Shown here piece by piece: positions 56,997-64,000 of a DNA stretch of 64,000 nt; position 1 is the stretch's first letter; each line of letters starts with the position of its first letter. The translations under genes were made by a program, and so were the position numbers. The notes below the pieces were generated by a model that was not told where the DNA came from, did no database searches, and worked only from the letters and a program-made list of their open reading frames with translations. This stretch comes from Strongyloides papillosus (Eukaryota; Nematoda; Chromadorea; Rhabditida; Strongyloididae): positions 62,001 through 126,000 of the forward strand of contig SRSI01000007.1 in NCBI GenBank assembly GCA_005656395.1, read 5' to 3'.

Positions 56997-57741
56997 AATT
57001 AAATAAGCCTTTAATTTAATGTGATACATAATAACTTTTTATATAAATTGTTATTCTTAATTCACAAATATTATTTTACGAGTTAAATCAAGCTTTTACT
57101 CGATAAAATAAGATTTTACAATAATTTAAGTAAAATTATTTACTTTTTAACCAAAATCTACTTTTGTTCAGGAAATTCAGCTTAGCTTACAATCAAATAT
57201 TCCTTTTTCATGATTAGAGTCGGTTTTGTGCTTATTTATGTTTTAATTTATAAAAAAATTCAACATTCTCACTGGATTCGATTACCATCATTCTCATAAA
57301 TTGAGTTGTCACAAAGAGTTCGGAAATTGACATTTTATTTCTAAAATAAAATTATGTTATTTAAAAAAAACTTGTAATTAAACATAGCTATTGAAATGTA
57401 ATGCATTATTTTTCACCTACTTGATCATTCATTAGACAAAACAGAATCTATACAGAAACATTATTTTAATGAATTATTAATTGTAAAAATTGTAGAAAGC
57501 AATTTTTTGAATATATATACGATTTTGTATCATTTAAATCGAAATTTTTTGTTGAATATGAATAAAATATTTACCTATTTTTATTAAAACATACTAACAT
57601 ATTTCAACATTTTTATGAAACGACGATATGTGAATCACTAAAATTGTATGATGAAGAGTTTGTTAATGAATAGGTTAATAAAATAATTTAAGTGTTTGTT
57701 TACATTTTATCTTTATTATATTTTAATTGAGAAACTTTCGA
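56997..57741. other. Spacer between CAP units
   Basis: No gene. Similar along its length to the spacer 58794-59523, as expected of a tandem duplication of ~1.8 kb. Confidence 0.5.
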
Positions 57742-57783
57742 TATATAAATCCATAAATCATTACTATTGATTTAATTAAAAAG

Positions 57784-58793
57784 ATGCTATTAGCATATTA
57801 CACGATCAGTTTTATTCTGTTTATTTTAATTGCTTCAACTACCCAATTAATAGTAATTCCATACCTAACAAGGCTTAAAAATGGACATAAATGTGCTGAA
57901 TACAAAGGCAATTTATATAGAGATTTTCAAGAAATGATAAAACGTATTCTTACTGAGAAATTTTCAGAAGGCATTGAAAGTATTTGTCTTTATAATGCAG
58001 GTTTTAAAAGTGGAAGACAAATTCTAAAAATTTATTCACCTAAATGTAAAAGTTTACTAAAATATCGTTATCCACATTATGGGTCCATTGATTATGATGT
58101 TATATCCCCTAATAGTCTACGACAAAATGTGTACTACTGTGGCAATGATGTCACATACAATTTTAAGGCTATTCTTGATTATGCATTAAAAAAAAATTGT
58201 TTTATTGAATTTAAACCACATCGTTTCAGACCTACACCACCACCATTACAGTTTTGTATTTATACACTATACGGTAGATTATGTCTAATGAGAACTTCAC
58301 AACCTTCTTATTACTGGCAAAGGCTTTGGTCTGGTTGTGATAAAGAATATTTTTACAGCAATAATTTCACTAATGTGAGGTTGAAAGTAAGTTAATTTTT
58401 AAAAATCTTTAAATGCATTATTAGTATCTAATAGATTTTAATTATCATAGAAAACTATTGCGGATGAAAACTTTATGCTTGAGTTCCAAATTAGGTCTTT
58501 CAGCAACCGCTCGAGCTAGGGAAATGGCCAGAAGAAAAACGTTACTACGAAATTCAAGTAAAGCTGAAACTGAGTTGGCTTTTTATGCTCCAAATGGTTA
58601 TGGCATCTATGTACCAAGAATTACATTTGAAAGTTTATTTGATAAGAACGGTATTTCAAAAAAGGTATTATCACACAAAAAGATTTTATCAGTATTATTT
58701 AATGGTAATTATGAATATATAGGATTTGGATTTGCAAAAAGAGGTAACGGTGCTTACATTTGCATAAAGCTTTCTAAAAGTTTAGAGGAATAA
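57784..58793 (+). CDS. CAP (SCP/TAPS) family secreted protein, copy 8
   Basis: Exon 1 57784-58386, 38-bp intron, exon 2 58425-58793; 323 residues. TATATAAA at 57742, 42 bp before the ATG. Closest to copy 7: QLIVIPYL, LKYRYPHYGSIDYDV and PTPPPLQFC are the same or nearly so. The second Cys of the WSxCxxxC motif is Tyr here (LWSGCDKEYFYSNNF), so one disulfide common to the other copies is probably lost. Exon 2 begins YLIDFNYHRKLLRMK, with DFN for the usual EIN, and ends AYICIKLSKSLEE. Confidence 0.86.
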
Positions 58794-59565
58794 AATTAAA
58801 TAAGCCTTTAATTTAATGTGATAAATAATAACTTTTTGAATAAATTGTTATTCATATTCCACAAATATTATCTTGTGAGTTAAAGCAAACCTTTACTCGA
58901 AAAAATAAGATTTTACAATAATTTAAATAAAATTATTTACTTTTCAATTATAATGTACTTGTGTTTCCAGAAAATCAGCTCAGCTTATAATCATATTTTC
59001 TTTTTTTATAATTAGAGCAGCTTTGTATTTATCTATGCTTCAGTTCATAAAAAAATTTACCCTCTTTAACCACATTGAATTACTATAATTTCCATAAATC
59101 AATTTGTGACACAACGCTTACAGATTGATAATTAATTTCTAAAATAATTTTATGTCATTGAAAAAAAACTTATAATTACACGTAGTTATTGAAACGTAAC
59201 AAATTTTTTTGCACATACTTGACCAATCATTAGATAAAATAGAATCTATACAGAAACATTTTTTGTTGAAATTCTAATTGTAAAAAATGCAGGAAACAAT
59301 TTTATTGAATGCATCTATTATTTAGTATCATTTTAATCATTTTTTATATAGAATATGGATAAAATATTTACTTAATATTATTAAATATATTAACATTTTT
59401 TATATAGAACGACGGTGTTGAAATTAATAAAATTGATTAATAAAGAGTTTGCTAATGAACAGATTAATAAAATAATTTAAGTATTTATGTACACTTTATT
59501 ATATTTTAGTTAAAATTTTTAACTATAAAAAGGCATAGATTATTGTTATTTATTTAATCAGAAAA

Positions 59566-60573
59566 ATGTTGTTATCATTTTATACAATAAGTTTTATTCT
59601 GCTTGTTCTAATTGTTTCAACTACCCAATTAATTGTACTTTCATACTTGATAAAAGTAAGAAATAGAAATTTATATAATGAATATAAAGGTCGTGAATTT
59701 ACCAAAATAAAAGATATGGTAAATTTTATGCTAAAAGAAAAATTTCCAGAAGGTGTTGAAAATATTTGTATTTATAATGTTGGATACAAGCAAGGTAGAA
59801 AAATTATAAAGAATTACAACGAAAATTGTAAAAGTGTATTGCGATATATTTATCCACATTATAGTGACATTGAATATAATGTTACGTATCCTTATAGTTA
59901 TCGGAAAGATGTATACACCTGTGGAAGTGATGTTGCTTACAAATTTCAAGCTATTCTTGATTACGCAGTAAAAAAAAATTGTTTTATACGACTTAAACAG
60001 CGTGGCATTAAGCCAACACCTCCACCTTTGATTATATGTGTTTATACGTTAAATGGTAAAAAATGTCAATTAAAAGATCCAAGCATTTCAAGTTATTGGA
60101 AAAGAATTTGGTCTGATTGTAATATTGACTGTTATTTTAGCCTCAATTATGCAATAGCGAGAATTAAAGTAAGTTTTTTTTATATAATTCAAAAATTCAT
60201 TATATAGTATTTGATGGAGATTAACCACTATAGAAAGACTTTGAGAAAAGAACCCTTACTTCTTAGCAAGAAATTGAATATTTTAGCAACAAGGAGAGTT
60301 GAGTCAATAGCTCTAGGTAAATGGTTTACACCAGATTTGCGTAAGGACTATCATGATATGGTTGCTTATGCTTCAAATGGTTATGCAATCTATTTATTAA
60401 AAATTCTATTTGATAATGCTTATAATAATAAGCATATCTCAAAAAGCCAATCTTTGAAAAATAAAGATTTCATGCTATTAATGAGTAGTAGCTTTAAATA
60501 TGTTGGATTTGGCTTTTCAAAAATATCTGACAATGTTTATGTTTGTATAAAAGTTTCTAAAAATGAAGCTTAA
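59566..60573 (+). CDS. CAP (SCP/TAPS) family secreted protein, copy 9
   Basis: Exon 1 59566-60168, 39-bp intron (GTAAGT...TATATAG), exon 2 60208-60573; 322 residues. The first frame reads through the donor into the intron before a stop, so an unspliced reading would add a short hydrophobic tail; the splice is favoured by family comparison. TATAAAAA at 59524, 42 bp before the ATG. Exon 1 has NICIYNVGYKQGRKI, VYTCGSDVAYKFQAILDYAV and IWSDCNIDCYFSLNYA. Exon 2 begins YLMEINHYRKTLRKEPLL and has YAIYLLKILFDNAY and VGFGFSKISDNVYVCIKVS. Last gene of the array. Confidence 0.86.
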
Positions 60574-61487
60574 TATAACAAAGTACTAAATGAATACGAT
60601 AACAATAATTTTTTCCATAAAAATATATTATACTCAATTCACAAAAATTATTTTATGAATTAAAGTAAACTTTTTTATTTGATAAACTAAAGTTCAGCAA
60701 TAATATAATTGGATTTATTCATTTTTTCATTTGAGTGTACATCCATAGAGAATTTTTCCATATCATTTAGGCATTTTTTATTAAAATTCTCCTAATAACA
60801 TTGAATTAAAAAATAAAATATTAATAGCTTTCACACATTACTTTGATATTTTATTCTTACTTTCAAAACAGATAAAAACCTTTAACTGTACTTTAGAAGA
60901 ATGATATGATGAATCATACTTCTAATTGACAAATGAGTCGCTTGAATCATCATATCAAAAAAATTGAGGAAATGATTATTACTACATATTGAATGATAAA
61001 AAGTTTGTCATGTGATATTAAAAAAAGAAGATAAATATATAGTTTTCCTATATAAACAAAACACCCAAATTATTAATAATTTTAAAAAAATGCAACAAAT
61101 TAAATGAAAAAAAGCTTCAACAACATTTTCAGATATCAAAATAAAAACAATATTTTTAATTGGAAGAGTAAATAATATAAAAAACAAAAAAAAATAATTG
61201 AAATTTAAGCTAAAAAATTAATGGTCTAATAAATCTACCTAGTACTATCAAATAAATATGTAAAACTTTCTCTTTTACCAAAAAAAGGTATATAAAAGTA
61301 ATATGTTAATAAAATACCAGTTTTGCGTGTAAATTATTATTCATTCCTTTGTATGAATGAATATCTATCAGTTCACAATTACAAAAATTGATATTTAAAT
61401 CCAACTACATTACATAAATATTTTGCTGATAAAATTTACTGTCAATTAAATTCATTTTTTTAAAAATCCAAATAATCTAATTTTATA
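60574..61487. other. Spacer after the CAP array
   Basis: No gene. It contains a 14-bp inverted repeat (60903-60916 with 60943-60956) and a TATATAAAAG at about 61289, ~200 bp before the next start codon. Confidence 0.45.
60903..60956. repeat. Small hairpin
   Basis: GATATGATGAATCA and TGAATCATCATATC pair at 13 of 14 positions around a 26-base loop. Confidence 0.6.
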
Positions 61488-63437
61488 ATGTCTATTATTA
61501 TGAATAGAAATTATAAATTATTATCTTATTTACTAATTTTTTCTATAATCTCCCTCCAATATCTATATTTTCAAATACATTTTATATATACACTAAAAGA
61601 CATAAAAAACATATTTTTGTATATCTTTCTATTTATTGTCATTCTCCTCAAACTCATTTTGGAACCATTTATTATTTTAATGAAAAAATGGAATAACAAT
61701 CTTATAAATATAATTTTAAATACAAATTATACGATAATTATATTTGGTTTTATATTATCATTCTCATTTATACTGATTTGGATACCATTCTCTAGTTCAT
61801 TACATTATCCTTTTCTAATTCAAAAATTTTTATCTCTCCTAATCTTTGAACTTTCACATTCCATCATTAGCAAAATGGTCCTCCAAAAGATATCTAAGGA
61901 GTATTGTGATGTTGAACCATCAAAAATTATTATGTATTTTGAGATTATACAAATAATAATTTCCATTTTTGTTACCTTTACATTAACAGCACCCGTAAAA
62001 GATTATGTTAGGGAAAAATTTTATGATACTTATAAATTAAATCCTATTTACATAGCAATAACTTCATTACTCATCCATACAATAGGATATATTTTTTGGA
62101 ATCTTGGTGAAAAAGATAATAAAAATCAATCAACTAAAATGAAAGACATTTTTAAAGTAGCAGTTAAAAAAATATTCCACAAACCAATTAAAGAAATTGT
62201 AAAAGTTAAAGAAAAAATTGGAATTTCAAGAAGAAGGCATTATTTCTTATTTTGTTTAGCATTCTTTGTACGACGCCTTAGAATATCAACAAATTATTTT
62301 TTCTTAATTTTTTATACACAAATTCTAACAAAAAATTTATTCTCTCTCTCTTATTATATATTTGTAATATGTTGTTTAGTTAATAGTTCTATTATATATA
62401 TTTTAACAAGTAAATACCTTTTATCAGTAGATTGTATAACTCTAAATTCTTTATTCGGTCTTTTATCCCTCGCCAATATGTTAATTGTTATATTTTTTCA
62501 AATAAAATCTTCAAATGGTCTTATGATATATCTCTTTATGGAAAACTTATTTTCACGGTCCTTCCTCGATACAATATATACAACATTTTTTCAAAGAGCT
62601 GGAAAAGGCAATCAACAAAATAAAATTATAAGGTTTGATAAAGTAAAAGGAATTATTGAAAGTAGTAATAATAAAAGTCATAACGTTAAAGAATACAAAT
62701 TGTCTTTGACTTTTGCTAGGATATTAACAAATCCTGCCGACCTACTTGGTGTATTGTTAATCCTTTTATATTTATCACAAACTCACTTTTCTGTAGGTTA
62801 TTTATGTACATTAGAAAAACAAAGATTATCATTTATTTCATTGATGCGTGTGAATTTTTTTTTATTATTTACTCTTTTTCAGAAATATCAAAAAGTTGTT
62901 GGTGATTATGAAAGCAAATGTCCACTTGTGTCACTGAAAGTAACTAATTCAACTTATGCTAATATATTTAAAGACCATGTTTTAAGGAATGTCACATTTA
63001 TTGAAGTTAATGATAATAGCGGAGATAAATTAGGAGATTGGTCTTATAATCCCACAAAACATCTAATAAATGATTCAAAGAAAAATGAAGTTTTGATTCT
63101 AAAAGACAATCCAAGTGATGATATAGTATATTTAAATGAGCCAGATGAGGAAGATTTTAATCCAAAAAATCCTAAAAGTATAGACAATGAGGAAGAAATA
63201 GAAAATAGGAAAGAAATTACAAAATTGTTAAATGATATTTCAAATAAAGATGATGGTAAAGAAGAGGATTCGGAAAATGAAAAACTACTATCAATATCCT
63301 TAATCCATAAGTATAAATTTACTTTTGAATTTTGCAGGAAATTATCTGATATTTTTCTGACAATCTCTTTATCTGTGACATTTATTACATCATTTCTAGA
63401 ATTACTAATAATGTTTGCTATTCAATACCTTTGTTGA
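61488..63437 (+). CDS. Multi-pass membrane protein of unknown function
   Basis: Single exon, 649 residues from ATG 61488 (MSIIMNRNYKLL; Met 5 is an alternative start). About ten to twelve hydrophobic segments: five or six before residue ~210, a basic loop (~220-255), a further group to ~480, and one at the extreme C-terminus. A hydrophilic region of about 150 residues (~485-625), rich in Asp/Glu/Asn/Lys with stretches such as DNEEEIENRKE, precedes the last segment, and NxS/T sites occur at its start (NST, NVT). The number of segments and the basic central loop recall transporters of the major facilitator type, but I see no signature motif, so no function is given. It is unrelated to the CAP and TTL arrays. 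AATAAAG at about 63594 may be its polyadenylation signal. Confidence 0.8.
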   Translation: MSIIMNRNYKLLSYLLIFSIISLQYLYFQIHFIYTLKDIKNIFLYIFLFIVILLKLILEPFIILMKKWNNNLINIILNTNYTIIIFGFILSFSFILIWIPFSSSLHYPFLIQKFLSLLIFELSHSIISKMVLQKISKEYCDVEPSKIIMYFEIIQIIISIFVTFTLTAPVKDYVREKFYDTYKLNPIYIAITSLLIHTIGYIFWNLGEKDNKNQSTKMKDIFKVAVKKIFHKPIKEIVKVKEKIGISRRRHYFLFCLAFFVRRLRISTNYFFLIFYTQILTKNLFSLSYYIFVICCLVNSSIIYILTSKYLLSVDCITLNSLFGLLSLANMLIVIFFQIKSSNGLMIYLFMENLFSRSFLDTIYTTFFQRAGKGNQQNKIIRFDKVKGIIESSNNKSHNVKEYKLSLTFARILTNPADLLGVLLILLYLSQTHFSVGYLCTLEKQRLSFISLMRVNFFLLFTLFQKYQKVVGDYESKCPLVSLKVTNSTYANIFKDHVLRNVTFIEVNDNSGDKLGDWSYNPTKHLINDSKKNEVLILKDNPSDDIVYLNEPDEEDFNPKNPKSIDNEEEIENRKEITKLLNDISNKDDGKEEDSENEKLLSISLIHKYKFTFEFCRKLSDIFLTISLSVTFITSFLELLIMFAIQYLC

Positions 63438-64000
63438 AGTTAATAAATTCTAATATATAAATCGAATTTTTAAAGCATATACTTTATCTTATTCGTCATT
63501 GTATAAATTACTATTTTTTACACCTTATCATTGTAACACAATTTCACCCGTTATAATAGATATTTTCAACATGCTCAAGTATGAAAATGGCAGAATAAAG
63601 TTATTACTTACTAAATTTTTTTAACAAATTATTTAATATTCGCTAACACAAGATACACATATATGTAAATTAAATATATTTGTTGTTGGAATAAAAAAAA
63701 TTCAATATTTATATCTTCTTTTTTATAATTTTATTATACTCTTCCATTTATTAGATAGATTTGTAAGATAGTTTTAGTTTTAAAGTCTAATCAACCTTAA
63801 CCAAATTTTGAGAAATAAAAGTTCCGAAAGTTATAGTGTACTTATAGTAGCAAAAAAATATATAAAAAAATATGTAACTTTAATTGAAGGGGACAAAGCT
63901 TAAGTTTTTAATTACCTAAAAAATATACTCATCTTCTCGCTAAATGAATGCTAAAAAGTTTTCACATTTTTTTGCTTTAAGATTAATCTTAATACTTTAA
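63438..64000. other. 3' flank, no further gene seen
   Basis: A+T-rich; nothing recognised up to the window end. Confidence 0.4.

Noticed and set aside
61488..63437. Naming the membrane protein as an MFS transporter
   Set aside because: Segment number fits, but no signature motif is visible; the name would be a guess.

Overview
The window is eukaryotic and about three-quarters A+T, with single-gene transcription units, 37-44 bp GTAAGT...AG introns and many transposable elements. Two expanded families of secreted proteins (transthyretin-like, and CAP/SCP-TAPS with a long cysteine-rich N-terminal exon) point to a nematode of the Strongyloides type. That assignment is an inference from family content, intron size and base composition; the species cannot be named from the sequence.

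Layout. 333-4783 is a Mutator-like (MULE) transposon with a broken transposase, whose inverted ends are made of one minisatellite. 5.9-14.1 kb is a same-strand array of transthyretin-like (TTL) genes: four intact two-exon genes at 6001, 7927, 10700 and 13578, with three decayed copies between them. 14.4-20.9 kb is a transposon nest: a possible TIR element around a dead ubiquitin protease-like gene, a pogo-type MITE with a second TA-element inserted in its terminus, a dead Tigger transposase, and a mariner element lying inside the promoter/5'UTR of the first CAP gene.

20.9-60.6 kb is a same-strand CAP array. Nine genes look intact (20931, 34508, 44620, 46436, 48863, 54191, 55986, 57784, 59566). 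Three copies are broken or truncated (33105-33793, 40761-41216, 42872-43879). Intact genes have a first exon of 600-603 bp, an intron of 37-40 bp and a second exon of 366-369 bp. Most share a core promoter: an upstream TATACTTTT-like box, then a TATAAAAA box about 40 bp before the ATG. In the undisturbed parts of the array genes recur every ~1.8 kb.

The CAP array is interrupted by a Ty3/Gypsy element with one stop codon (22276-26991), a dead Ty3/Gypsy relic (28189-31605), a ~500 bp near-perfect palindrome (31786-32287), an intact and very recent LTR element (35740-40166), and a TA-flanked inverted-repeat element (50267-51997). A 187-bp hairpin element occurs three times; one copy has a target duplication and an empty site elsewhere in the window. 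The window ends with an unrelated single-exon membrane protein gene at 61488-63437.

Most notable observations: (1) the 35740-40166 LTR element has a second, apparently complete RNase H domain after its integrase, while the usual RNase H after the RT has lost its catalytic residues; (2) the CAP proteins lack the canonical CAP signature residues and carry an unnamed ~200-residue Cys-rich domain; (3) the 187-bp hairpin element places a consensus 5' splice site on both strands.
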